DNA of 64,000 nucleotides from Dermatophilaceae bacterium Sec6.4. Its GTDB lineage: Bacteria > Actinomycetota > Actinomycetes > Actinomycetales > Dermatophilaceae. The stretch lies in NCBI GenBank assembly GCA_039636865.1, contig CP144172.1:124001-188000 (forward strand), given 5' to 3'. The notes beneath the pieces were generated by a model that worked only from the letters and a program-made list of their open reading frames with translations, was not told the DNA's origin and did no database searches. Shown piece by piece: positions 35,831 through 44,606 of this stretch (positions are counted from its first letter, which is position 1; every line of letters begins with the position of its first letter). A program made the translations under genes and the position numbers.

Positions 35831-37267
35831 TCAGCGAGGTCGACGCGCACCGCGTTCTTCTGGCAGGTAGGTACGTAGGACGGCGCCGGTCAAGGTTTGA
35901 CGTAGCTGCATGAGGTCGCCGTGCAGCGCCCCCGTTGCTCGTGCTTGCACCAGCACGTTGCCGAATGCGGCTGCTTCGACCGGTCCGGCGATGACCGGCA
36001 GGTTGCATGCGTCGGAAGTGAGTGCGCAGAGCAGTTCGTTCTGTGCGCCACCACCGACGATGTGCACGACGCCCACCGGATGACCAGACAACTCCACCGA
36101 CTGTCGTATGGCGACCGCATAGGCCGCCGCGAGGCTGTCCAGGATGCAACGGGTCAGCTGCACCGGACCGGACGGCACCGCTTGACCGGTCCGTGCGCAC
36201 TCGGCTCGGATGCGGGCAGGCATGTCACCGGGTGGCAGGAACTGCGGCAGGTCGGTGTCGAAGACGGGTCCACCGTCGGGTAGGTCTGATGCGCCGGCGA
36301 GAAGCATTGCCAGATCAGCGGGTTCACCATCGAATGTCCACTGGCGCTGGGACTCCTGCAGCAGCCACAGGCCCATGACGTTGCGCAGGAAGCGCACGGT
36401 GTTGTCGACGCCGAGTTCATTGCTGAACCGCGCCGCCCTGGCCTGCGGGGAGGTGACAGGTTCGTCCAGCTCCACACCCACCAGGGACCAGGTGCCACAC
36501 GAGATGTAGGCGAAATCTGGGCGCGTGGCGGGCACGCCGACAACGGCCGAAGCCGTGTCGTGCGATCCCACGGCAATCACGGGTACCTCGCCGACACCAC
36601 ACGCCGCAGCTACCTGCGCGGTCACTGCACCGATGCACGTACCCGGGCGGACGACCGGCGAGAGGAGATTCGGGGGTAGCGATAACTGTTCCAGCAGGTC
36701 GATGGACCAGTCACGCGTGCGGACATCGAGCAACCCGGTGGTCGAGGCGTTGGTCTCCTCGCAGACGCGCGCACCAGTCAGCCAGTAGCCGAAGAGATCG
36801 GGAATGAGTAGCATCGCGCGCGCACCATCCATCGACGCATCCTCGCGCGCCGCGATCCACTGATAAATCGTGTTGAACGGCAGCGCGAAGACTCCAGTGC
36901 GCTCATAGAGCCGGTCGGCGCACACCAGCGTCTCGACCTCGGCGGTCATCCCCGCCGTCCGATCGTCCCGGTAATGCACAGGGTTGCCGATCAGTGCACC
37001 GTCGCCGTCGAGCAGTCCGTAGTCAACAGCCCAGGAGTCGATACCGATACCGGACAGTGCAGAGTCGCTGAGGGCACCGGCGGCGCGGATGCCGCCGGTC
37101 ACCCCAGCCCACAGACGCAGGATGTCCCAGTGCAGCGTGCCGTTCAGGCGCACCGGTTCGTTGACGAACCGGTGCGCCTGAACGAGGTCGACGCGCCCGT
37201 CGTGCACTGTCCCCAGCATCACCCGCCCGGAGGAGGCACCCAGGTCGACCGCGGCGTATGACGACAT
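35831..37267 (-). CDS. rhaB: Rhamnulokinase
   Basis: 478 residues from the ATG at 37267. A FGGY-family kinase that phosphorylates L-rhamnulose at C1. The N-terminal loop AAVDLGASSGRVMLG, GIGIDSWAVDYGLLD, GSHDTASAVVGVPA, and the C-terminal HIVGGGAQNELLCALTSDAC are typical of RhaB. The start lies seven bases after the stop of the aldolase/dehydrogenase gene. It is the last gene of the rhamnose operon. The longer open frame upstream lies within the preceding gene. Confidence 0.95.
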   Translation of the reverse strand: MSSYAAVDLGASSGRVMLGTVHDGRVDLVQAHRFVNEPVRLNGTLHWDILRLWAGVTGGIRAAGALSDSALSGIGIDSWAVDYGLLDGDGALIGNPVHYRDDRTAGMTAEVETLVCADRLYERTGVFALPFNTIYQWIAAREDASMDGARAMLLIPDLFGYWLTGARVCEETNASTTGLLDVRTRDWSIDLLEQLSLPPNLLSPVVRPGTCIGAVTAQVAAACGVGEVPVIAVGSHDTASAVVGVPATRPDFAYISCGTWSLVGVELDEPVTSPQARAARFSNELGVDNTVRFLRNVMGLWLLQESQRQWTFDGEPADLAMLLAGASDLPDGGPVFDTDLPQFLPPGDMPARIRAECARTGQAVPSGPVQLTRCILDSLAAAYAVAIRQSVELSGHPVGVVHIVGGGAQNELLCALTSDACNLPVIAGPVEAAAFGNVLVQARATGALHGDLMQLRQTLTGAVLRTYLPEERGARRPR

Positions 37268-37274
37268 CCGGGCC

Positions 37275-39305
37275 TCAGCGCAGGAACGCGGCGGCCACGC
37301 CAGCATCGACAGGAATGTGCAGACCCGTGGTGTGCGACATGTCCCCACCGGCCAGCGCGAACACGGCTGCGGCCACATGCTCGGGCAGGACCTCGCGTTT
37401 CAGCAGGGTGCGCTGAGCATAGAAGGCACCCAGTTCAGCCTCTGGCACCCCATAGACGGCTGCCCGCTGGGCACCCCATCCTCCCGCGAAGATGCCCGAA
37501 CCACGCACGACTCCATCGGGATTGACTCCGTTGACACGTACGCCGATGCCACCCAGCTCGGCCGCGAGCAGGCGCACCTGGTGGGCCTGGTCGGCTTTGG
37601 CCGCGCCGTACGCCACATTGTTGGGTCCGGCGAACACGCTGTTCTTGCTGGAGATGTAGACGATGTCGCCGCCCATCTGCTGCTCGGCCATCACCCGCGC
37701 GGCCTCCCGGGAGACCAGGAACGAGCCGCGGGCCATCACGTCGTGCTGTAGATCCCAGTCCGCGGCAGTGGTCTCTGCCAGCGATTTGGAGATCGACAGT
37801 CCGGCGTTGTTCACCACTAGGTCCACGCCGCCGAACCCGCGTGCAGCTGCGGCGAACGCCTCGGCAATACCTGCCTCGTCAGTGACGTCGACCGTCACGG
37901 CAATAGCCACATCGGTCGACCCCAGTTCTGTCGCCACCCGGGCGGCTGCGGCACCATCGCGGTCCGTGACGACCACGCACGCGCCCTCGGCGGCCAACCG
38001 GATCGCGATCGCCCGACCGATACCCGAGCCGCCACCGGTGACCAGCGCGACACGGGTGGCCAGCGGCTTGGCCTTCGGCATCCGCTGCAGCTTCGCCTCT
38101 TCCAGCAGCCAGTACTCGATGCGGAACTTCTCCGCCTCATCGATCGGTGCGTACGTCGAGATGGCTTCGGCTCCGCGCATCACATTGATGGCATTGACGT
38201 AGAACTCACCGGCTACCCGGGCGGTCTGCTTGTCCTTGCCGAAGCTGAACATGCCCACCCCCGGCACCAGGACGATCGCCGGGTCGGCGCCGCGGATCGC
38301 CGGTGTCTGCTGCGTCGCGTGCCGCTCGTAGTACGCGGCGTAATCCTGCCGGTAGGTCGCGTGCAGCTCCCGTAGCCGTGTCTCGACGTTTTCCAGCGGG
38401 GCGGTCGGTGGCAGATCGAGCACCATCGGACGGACCTTCGTGCGCAGGAAATGGTCCGGGCAGGAGGTACCGAGCGCAGCCAGCCGCGGATGCTCGGTCG
38501 CCGACAGGAAGTCCAGCACCTCGGCGCTGTCGCTCCAGTGGCCGATCTGCGGGCGGTCGGTAGAGGCCATCCCACGCAGGATCGGCGCGAGCGCTGCGGC
38601 TCGTGCCGCCCGCGAGGACGGGTCCAACGCCTCATACCCCGGAATCGGCGGGCCGAACGGCTGCGACCGACCGCGTTCGGCGATGAACGCCTGCGCCGCC
38701 GAGATGATCTCCAACGAGCGCGCCTCACACTCCTGGCTCGTGTCGCCCCAGGCAGTGATCCCGTGGCCGCCGAGAATGCAGCCGATCGCCTCCGGATTGT
38801 CACGGGCAATTGCGGCGATATCCAGGCCCAACTGGAACCCGGGCCGCCGCCACGGCACCCAGACCACCCGGTCGCCAAAACACTCCTGCGTCAGGCGCCC
38901 ACCATCCGCCGATGTAGCGAGCGCGATACCGGAATCCGGGTGCAGATGATCCACATGCGGCGCATCGACCAGCGCGTGCATAGCGGTGTCGATGGAGGGT
39001 GCAGCACCGCCCGAGCCGTGCAGACAGTAGGCGAACGCGGCGACCATCTCATCTTCACGGTCGACACCGGGGTAGACGTCGACGAGCGCACGCAACCGGT
39101 CCAGCCGCAAGGCTGCAAGACCGGCGGACGTCAGCGTGCCAAGGTCGCCACCGGAGCCTTTGACCCATAGCAATTCCACCTCCTGGGAGGTCGCCGGGTC
39201 GGTCTGGACACCCTTGGCGGAGGTATTGCCGCCGGCGTAGTTGGTGTTTCGCGGGTCCGCGCCAAGCCGGTTGGACCGGGTGATCAGGTCATCGACGGTC
39301 GACAT
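37275..39305 (-). CDS. rhaD: Fused rhamnulose-1-phosphate aldolase / lactaldehyde dehydrogenase
   Basis: 676 residues from an ATG that overlaps the rhaI stop by one base. The N-terminal part (about 1-400) is a class II aldolase domain with NTSAKG, DHLHPDSG and GGHGI carrying metal-binding histidines. The C-terminal part (about 420-676) is a short-chain dehydrogenase: NAD-binding TGGGSGIGRA, NNAGLS, the serine in YISSKNS, and the catalytic YGAAKA. The aldolase splits rhamnulose-1-phosphate to DHAP and L-lactaldehyde. The second domain should oxidise the aldehyde to L-lactate, as in the RhaEW/YuxG-type proteins. That product is the substrate of LutABC encoded nearby. Confidence 0.92.
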   Translation of the reverse strand: MSTVDDLITRSNRLGADPRNTNYAGGNTSAKGVQTDPATSQEVELLWVKGSGGDLGTLTSAGLAALRLDRLRALVDVYPGVDREDEMVAAFAYCLHGSGGAAPSIDTAMHALVDAPHVDHLHPDSGIALATSADGGRLTQECFGDRVVWVPWRRPGFQLGLDIAAIARDNPEAIGCILGGHGITAWGDTSQECEARSLEIISAAQAFIAERGRSQPFGPPIPGYEALDPSSRAARAAALAPILRGMASTDRPQIGHWSDSAEVLDFLSATEHPRLAALGTSCPDHFLRTKVRPMVLDLPPTAPLENVETRLRELHATYRQDYAAYYERHATQQTPAIRGADPAIVLVPGVGMFSFGKDKQTARVAGEFYVNAINVMRGAEAISTYAPIDEAEKFRIEYWLLEEAKLQRMPKAKPLATRVALVTGGGSGIGRAIAIRLAAEGACVVVTDRDGAAAARVATELGSTDVAIAVTVDVTDEAGIAEAFAAAARGFGGVDLVVNNAGLSISKSLAETTAADWDLQHDVMARGSFLVSREAARVMAEQQMGGDIVYISSKNSVFAGPNNVAYGAAKADQAHQVRLLAAELGGIGVRVNGVNPDGVVRGSGIFAGGWGAQRAAVYGVPEAELGAFYAQRTLLKREVLPEHVAAAVFALAGGDMSHTTGLHIPVDAGVAAAFLR

Positions 39306-40471
39306 CAGGCTCCCCACCCGGCCTGCGTGCCGCCCACGCGGTCGGCGACGATTCGTTCGGCATATCCACTGTCGGCGTAGCCCTTCATCGGGTCATGTTC
39401 CAATCCTTGGTCGGCTCGCAGATCTGCGAGAAACGGTCGTACATCGGTGTTGTAGGCGTCCATCAGCACCCCATTCGCAGCCAGGACGTCCCCTGCGGCC
39501 TGAGCCTGTTCGAGCGCGACGAGGTCCAGGATCATCGCCTTGGCGGTGGCCTCCTGCACATTCATCACCGAGCGGATCTGCCCAGGAATCTTGGCTTCGA
39601 TGTTGTGGCACTGGTCGAGCATGAAATTGACCTCGCTCGACGGGTCGAATCCGCCGCCGAGGCGCACCTCCAGCAGGATCCTGAACAATTGAAATGGATC
39701 AGCGGAGCCCACCATGAGGTCGTCGTCGGCATAGAAACGGGAGTTGAAGTCAAACGCACCCAGCTTCCCGGCACGTAACAGGAAAGCGACGATGAACTCG
39801 ATGTTGGTGCCTGGCGCGTGATGGCCGGTGTCCACGCAGACCTTCGCACGGTCGCCCAATTCCATACAGTGCGCGTACGAGGTGCCCCAGTCCGGCACGT
39901 CCATGGTGTAGAACGCCGGCTCGAAGAGCTTGTACTCCAGGATCAACCGTTGCTCACCAGTCAGTCGGTCGTTGACAGCAGCGAGCGCCTCAGCGAGCCG
40001 GTCCTGACGAGCGCGGATGTTGTCCTGGCCCGGATAGTTCGTGCCGTCGCTGAACCATAGTTTCAGGTCTCGCGAACCTGTTTCGTCCATGATGTCAATA
40101 CATTCCAGTAAGTGCTCCAGCGCCTTGCGCCGGATCCGGGGGTCTGGGTTGGTGACGCTGCCGAGCATGTAATCGTCGTCCTGGAACACGTTTGCATTGA
40201 CAGTGCCGAGCAGGACGCCCTCGTCGCGCGCAAACCGCCCGAGCTTGTCCCAGTCGTCCACCCTGTCCCAGGGGATGTGCACCGCCACCGAGCCGGCGGC
40301 GCCGGTCATCCGATGCACCATCGCGGCGTCGGCAATCTTCTCGAACGGATCACGCGGCACGCCCGGCTGGGCGAAGACCTTGAAACGGGTGCCGGAGTTG
40401 CCGAAGGCCCACGAGGGCAGCTCGATGCGCTGTGCTCGCAAGACCGGTGCCGCGGCATCGAAGTCGACCAT
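39305..40471 (-). CDS. rhaI: L-rhamnose isomerase (RhaI type)
   Basis: 388 residues. It converts L-rhamnose to L-rhamnulose. It is the TIM-barrel RhaI type found in Rhizobium and actinobacteria rather than the E. coli RhaA type. Metal and substrate residues are visible in LILEYKLFEPAFY, CVDTGHHAPGTNIEF, FDFNSRFYADDD and FMLDQCHNIEAK. A hairpin (40502-40522) lies between it and the preceding gene. It is directly coupled to the aldolase gene downstream (TGATG). Confidence 0.94.
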   Translation of the reverse strand: MVDFDAAAPVLRAQRIELPSWAFGNSGTRFKVFAQPGVPRDPFEKIADAAMVHRMTGAAGSVAVHIPWDRVDDWDKLGRFARDEGVLLGTVNANVFQDDDYMLGSVTNPDPRIRRKALEHLLECIDIMDETGSRDLKLWFSDGTNYPGQDNIRARQDRLAEALAAVNDRLTGEQRLILEYKLFEPAFYTMDVPDWGTSYAHCMELGDRAKVCVDTGHHAPGTNIEFIVAFLLRAGKLGAFDFNSRFYADDDLMVGSADPFQLFRILLEVRLGGGFDPSSEVNFMLDQCHNIEAKIPGQIRSVMNVQEATAKAMILDLVALEQAQAAGDVLAANGVLMDAYNTDVRPFLADLRADQGLEHDPMKGYADSGYAERIVADRVGGTQAGWGA

Positions 40472-40501
40472 GGTGTCGTGCCTGCTTTCAGAAGAGGTGA
40501 T

Positions 40502-40522
40502 GTAGCACCGTTACGGCGCTAC
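40502..40522 (-). promoter_or_regulatory. Intercistronic hairpin before rhaI
   Basis: GTAGCACCG and CGGCGCTAC pair over nine bases (one wobble or mismatch) around a TTA loop. The loop includes part of the stop codon of the upstream isomerase-like gene. It could slow decay or translation at this junction, because isomerase-like and rhaI are otherwise 39 bases apart. Confidence 0.4.
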
Positions 40523-41968
40523 TTCGATCAGTTGAATATCAAGTAGGTCTGCCACACAACGAAGTTCCGGGAGCAGGTTGCCCACCCCAAGTGCCCAGTG
40601 ATGGCTGATGCCGGACGCGCTCCAGGCATCGGTCCAGATTCCCGGGTCACAGCCGAAATCAACGCGCGAGGTGGTGTTGCCGATCCGCAGCAGCGGCCCG
40701 GGCACCACCTCGCCGACGGAGGCGATGAAGTCGAACCGGCCGTCTCGACGTTGGGCGATCCCGAAGGTGGTGACCGGGCCGTGGCGTACATCGAACTCCA
40801 CCGAGACGCCCCACCCACGTTTGCCGTGGAAGGTGCCCAGGCCGCGCAGCAACGGGCGCCGGGCGCTGATTGCCAGGTGTGCCGGGCCGTCGTGACCCAT
40901 CTCCACGACATCGTCATGGAAGTTCAGTGCCTGAAATTCAGTGAACGATCCTCCACCGCCGAGCCGGTCGACGATCAGCATCGCCAGTGAGGTCCGCAGC
41001 TCGTACTCGCCGACCGTGGGGATGCCACGTGCGGTGAGCAGCGAGGCGCCCAAGATCATCCCAGCCGCGAGACGCTCGTGGATCTCGCCGTCGCGACCAC
41101 GGTGGTAGTAGGCGAGGCTGTCCAGGCCGAAGTCCTCGACGAGAGTGTCGAGACCGACTGAAACCCTGGCGCCCCAACGGAAGTCGTCGTCCACGACGCT
41201 CGCATCGAGCTCGAACGTATCCCTGGCGAGCACCATCCGGTCCTCGACCTGAGCGTCGCTGACCTGCTGGACGGCCACCCGCAGGTCATCGAACTCGACG
41301 ACCTCCAGGTGCCCGCCGAAGTGGACCGGCACGAGCGTGAGGTCGGTCGACACATCGAGCATCCCCGGGTAGAGATGGCCCATCAGGCCGTGCCGACCCT
41401 CGCGCAACGTCGCACGCACGCCGGCCGCCTTCACCCAGCGACCGATCCGCACCCAGGCGCGCTCGTCCTCCAGGTAGCCCGATACCGACCGGAAGTCGAT
41501 CCCCGCCCGTTCAAAGGTGTTTGACATCTCCGGCAACGGGCACGCGCCGCAGTACGCGAGCCAGGCGCCGGTGTCGAAGCTCTCGTGATCCATTGCCTCG
41601 GTCGGTTGCAGATTGATCAACAGCACCGGTGCACCGCTGCGCTGCGCGATCGGCAGCAGCATGGATGCCGTCAGATACGTCGTGAGAAAACCGACAATCA
41701 AATCACATCCGGCGGCCCGCAACTGCTCGGCGGCCCGAGCACCGTCCTGCTCGTCGGAGATAAAACCCACATCGATGACATCACAGTCGAGGGCCTGCAT
41801 CTGTTCGGACACCCGCAGCGCGCTGCGTTGCAACTGCGGCAGCAGGGTCGGGAACTGCGGCCAGTACGCGCCGAGTCCGCCGGAGACCAGACCGATGCGG
41901 GTACGCCGCACGCGTACCCGTGCCGGCCCGGTGCCCGCAGGAGGAGCAGATCTGTCGTCAACACTCAT
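40511..41968 (-). CDS. L-fucose/L-arabinose isomerase family protein
   Basis: 485 residues from the ATG at 41968, with GAGGAG upstream, overlapping the mutarotase gene by 11 bases. The N-terminal Rossmann-like half shows RIGLVSGGLGAYWPQF and CDLIVGFLTTYLTASMLLP. The later half has GLDSLAYYHRG, ILGASLLTARGIPTVGEYELRTSLAML and HGKRGWGVSVEFDV, which fit the metal-dependent ketol isomerases of the AraA/FucI superfamily. Since rhaI is present in the same operon, it may act on another sugar (for example L-fucose) or have a different task. The usual precise AraA motifs are not obvious, so no gene symbol is given. Confidence 0.8.
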   Translation of the reverse strand: MSVDDRSAPPAGTGPARVRVRRTRIGLVSGGLGAYWPQFPTLLPQLQRSALRVSEQMQALDCDVIDVGFISDEQDGARAAEQLRAAGCDLIVGFLTTYLTASMLLPIAQRSGAPVLLINLQPTEAMDHESFDTGAWLAYCGACPLPEMSNTFERAGIDFRSVSGYLEDERAWVRIGRWVKAAGVRATLREGRHGLMGHLYPGMLDVSTDLTLVPVHFGGHLEVVEFDDLRVAVQQVSDAQVEDRMVLARDTFELDASVVDDDFRWGARVSVGLDTLVEDFGLDSLAYYHRGRDGEIHERLAAGMILGASLLTARGIPTVGEYELRTSLAMLIVDRLGGGGSFTEFQALNFHDDVVEMGHDGPAHLAISARRPLLRGLGTFHGKRGWGVSVEFDVRHGPVTTFGIAQRRDGRFDFIASVGEVVPGPLLRIGNTTSRVDFGCDPGIWTDAWSASGISHHWALGVGNLLPELRCVADLLDIQLIEVAP

Positions 41969-42362
41969 GGTTCTGCTCCTCACCGTTCCTCGGCTGCCCT
42001 TCATCGGCCAGATCGGCCAACTGCTCTTCGAGGGTGAAGACCCGCTCGAGCAGTTGCCGTCCCTCGTCGGGTCGGGCACCGTCCAGGTCCACGAAGAAAC
42101 GAGACATCTCCTGCTGCCACTGCGCATTCACTGTTGTTGCCGCCATCGCCTGCTCCGCTGCAGCGAGATCAACGGCCTCGACGTAGCCGATCAGCAACCC
42201 GTCCGGCGCCAGGAACAGCGAATAGTTGTGCCACCCGCTGTCCCGTAGCGCCAGGAGCATCGCGGGCCAGACGGCCTCGTGACGTAGGCGGTACTGCGCG
42301 AGCAGATCCGGGCGGACCCGCAGCAGGAAGCAGTAGCGCTGCATCACGACGTCATCCGCCAT
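41958..42362 (-). CDS. rhaM: L-rhamnose mutarotase
   Basis: 134 residues; starts at 42362 or, equally likely, at the ATG at 42344 (MQRYCFLLRV). It interconverts alpha and beta L-rhamnose. The family pattern is plain: RYCFLLRVRPDLLAQYRLRHEAVWPAMLLALRDSGWHNYSLFL and WQQEMSRFF, a small dimeric alpha/beta barrel. The C-terminus is longer than E. coli RhaM (104 residues). It lies three bases after the substrate-binding protein gene and overlaps the isomerase-like gene. Confidence 0.93.
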   Translation of the reverse strand: MADDVVMQRYCFLLRVRPDLLAQYRLRHEAVWPAMLLALRDSGWHNYSLFLAPDGLLIGYVEAVDLAAAEQAMAATTVNAQWQQEMSRFFVDLDGARPDEGRQLLERVFTLEEQLADLADEGQPRNGEEQNHEC

Positions 42363-42365
42363 CGA

Positions 42366-43448
42366 TCAGAAGTTGAACTTGTCGATGTTTGCCTTGTTGA
42401 ACACCGTCGGCGGTCCGAGCACGACCGAGGGGCTGTTCTGCGCGTCACCGGCCAGCACTGTGTAGCTGCCGAGGGTGCCCGCCTTGAAGGTGGCGCCGGC
42501 CTTGACCGAGGTAATCCCCGAGGCAAGGCTCGCCGCGGCGTATCCGGCGAGATATCCGAGCTTGCTCGGGTCCCACAGCTCGAAGGACTCCACGGTGCCG
42601 TCCTTGATGTATGCCTTCATCTGAGAGGGCAGGCCGAGGCCGGTCAGGGTGACCTTCACTTCTTTGTGCGTGGACAGGTACTGCGCTGCGGTCGAGATAC
42701 CGACCGTGGTCGGGGAGATGATTCCCTTGAGGTTGGGGTAGGCGGACAACACACCCTTCAGGACCGTCAGCGACGTTGCCGGGTCGTCATTGCCATACAC
42801 GGTCGTGACCAGCTTCATCTTCGGGTACTTCTTCAGCTGCTCCTTCATGTACCCGATCCAGGCGTTCTGGTTGGTCGCGCTGGCTGCGGCCGACAGGATC
42901 GCGATCTCACCGGTGTTGTTGATCTGCTTGGCGAGCAGGTCGACCTGGCTCGTGCCGATCCTCTTGGTGTCAGCCTGATTGATGAACAAATGCTCCGGAG
43001 CGTTCCCGCAGGAGATGTCGGAGTCGAAGGCGACGATCTTGATACCTGTCTTGGCCGCCTGGTTCAAGGAGGGGCACAGCGCCTTGGGGTCGTTGGCCGC
43101 AATCACGATCGCGCTGGCCTTGGCCTGGATCGCCGCCTGAATCGACGGGATCTGCGCAGCTGCAGTGGCAGCGGTGCCGCTACTCACGACGACCTTCCCA
43201 CCCAGCTCTTTGAGCGCCGCCTCGCCACCCTTGTCCGCGAGGACTTCGTACGGGTTCTGGGTGTCCTTGGGGATGAAATAGACAGTCTGGCCTTTTTTGA
43301 TCGCGCCTGAGGAATTCACCGAGGCGGGAGCCGATCCCGCTTTTGCGGGCTTGGTCGACTGCGAGGAGCAGGCTGCCAATGATCCAAAGACCAGGGCAGT
43401 GGCAGTCAGCGCGCCGACGCGCCGCGCCGAGGGAGAAAATACATTCAT
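42366..43448 (-). CDS. rhaS: Rhamnose ABC transporter substrate-binding lipoprotein
   Basis: 360 residues from the ATG at 43448. A lipoprotein signal peptide ends in the lipobox SLAAC, so the protein is anchored outside the membrane. The mature part is a periplasmic-binding-protein type I fold: TVYFIPKDTQNPYEVLADKGGE, AIVIAANDPKALCPSLNQA, IVAFDSDISCGNAPEH, and KAYIKDGTVESFELWDPSKLGYLAG. These match the rhizobial RhaS group. The palindrome ATGAAA-CC-TTTCAT covers its ribosome site (AAAGG). It delivers rhamnose to RhaPQT. Confidence 0.93.
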   Translation of the reverse strand: MNVFSPSARRVGALTATALVFGSLAACSSQSTKPAKAGSAPASVNSSGAIKKGQTVYFIPKDTQNPYEVLADKGGEAALKELGGKVVVSSGTAATAAAQIPSIQAAIQAKASAIVIAANDPKALCPSLNQAAKTGIKIVAFDSDISCGNAPEHLFINQADTKRIGTSQVDLLAKQINNTGEIAILSAAASATNQNAWIGYMKEQLKKYPKMKLVTTVYGNDDPATSLTVLKGVLSAYPNLKGIISPTTVGISTAAQYLSTHKEVKVTLTGLGLPSQMKAYIKDGTVESFELWDPSKLGYLAGYAAASLASGITSVKAGATFKAGTLGSYTVLAGDAQNSPSVVLGPPTVFNKANIDKFNF

Positions 43449-43449
43449 T

Positions 43450-43463
43450 ATGAAACCTTTCAT
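43450..43463. promoter_or_regulatory. Second LacI-type operator, at the rhaS start
   Basis: Perfect palindrome ATGAAA-CC-TTTCAT. Its core TGAAACCTTTCA is the reverse complement of the core TGAAAGGTTTCA at the rhaT promoter. It overlaps the ribosome site and ends two bases before the start codon of the binding-protein gene. Confidence 0.65.
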
Positions 43464-43541
43464 ATGTGACTGGAATCGTGGCGGCCGAGGAGTCGCCCAG
43501 GTGAACGTTTCGTGCAGTGATGGGTTGAAAGAAGATGCTGC

Positions 43542-44606
43542 TCAGGCCGTCTGCCGGGTGCGCACGACGCGAGCTCGGGCGCGCCGGTAGATCTCGGCAC
43601 CGTTCGGCACCACGACACTGATCAGCAGGAGGAGGCCGGTGACCACCTGTTGCTTCTCCGGCTGCACCTGCATCTGGGTGAGGATCACCTGCAGCGAACC
43701 GAAGATCGCGACCGCGATCACCACCCCGATGACCGTGCCTCGACCACCGAAGATCGACACTCCTCCGAAGAGCACGATGGCCACAACGTTCAGCTCCAGA
43801 CCGATGCCCGCGGAGTAGCTCACTGATGCGTTCTGCAGGGTAAGCAGGATCCCGGCCAGTGCCGAGATCAGGCCGGAGAACACGTAGAGCCCGAAGCTGA
43901 TTCGCGACACCCGGATACCGCTGAATCGGGCGGCCTCCGGCTGCAATCCGATCGCGTACAGCGAACGACCCAGCGGCGTGTAGTGCAGCACGACACCGCA
44001 TCCGATCGCCAGCACGATGAAGATTCCGGTGGTGTAGGAGATGCTCATCCCAGGAATCGACTCCGTACCGATATTGGTCAGCGCCGCCGGGAACTGCTGG
44101 TCACCCACGCCGGGCACGGTCAGCGAACCGAGGAGCACCTGGGCCAACCCTCGAAAAAGCGTCAGAGTGCCGATGGTGACAGCGATGGACGGCAACCCGA
44201 GCCGTGAGATGAGCACGCCATTCAGCGCTCCCCCGATGACGCCGACCAGCAGAGCCCCCAGCATCGCCGGCCAGATCGCCCATCCGTGATGCCACAGGAA
44301 GCCCATGGTCGCGCCCGACAGGCCCAGCATCGAGGCCACCGACAGGTCGATCTCACCCGTCATGATGATGAAGGTCATCGGCATTGCCATCAGCGCGATG
44401 AAGCCGATGTTGATGCCGATGTAGAAGATCGATGACCCGGTCAGCAGCGACACGCCCTGGGTACTACCGAAGATTACGATACCGATCAGTACAACGACCA
44501 GGCCGGTCTCCCACCGGGCTGACCGGCGTAGCAGGGAATCACGGGTGGGGTCGGTCCCTTCGTAGGCGCGTTCGTCCTGCGGCGCGCTGAGCACATCAGA
44601 GGTCAC
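43542..44606 (-). CDS. rhaQ: Rhamnose ABC transporter permease (RhaQ-like)
   Basis: 354 residues from the GTG at 44606, chosen because GGAAGG lies eight bases before it; it overlaps rhaP by 11 bases. About eight to ten membrane helices of the ribose/RbsC permease family. The conserved loop GEIDLSVASMLGLSGATMG and the later GLQPEAARFSGIRVSRI (the EAA-like coupling loop) are present. It forms the membrane channel together with RhaP. Which of the two permeases corresponds to P and which to Q of Rhizobium is a best guess. Confidence 0.9.
   Translation of the reverse strand: MTSDVLSAPQDERAYEGTDPTRDSLLRRSARWETGLVVVLIGIVIFGSTQGVSLLTGSSIFYIGINIGFIALMAMPMTFIIMTGEIDLSVASMLGLSGATMGFLWHHGWAIWPAMLGALLVGVIGGALNGVLISRLGLPSIAVTIGTLTLFRGLAQVLLGSLTVPGVGDQQFPAALTNIGTESIPGMSISYTTGIFIVLAIGCGVVLHYTPLGRSLYAIGLQPEAARFSGIRVSRISFGLYVFSGLISALAGILLTLQNASVSYSAGIGLELNVVAIVLFGGVSIFGGRGTVIGVVIAVAIFGSLQVILTQMQVQPEKQQVVTGLLLLISVVVPNGAEIYRRARARVVRTRQTA

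Noticed and set aside
40511..41968. Naming this gene araA or fucI
   Set aside because: Only the superfamily fold is recognisable; the context is rhamnose, and the exact subgroup cannot be fixed without alignment.
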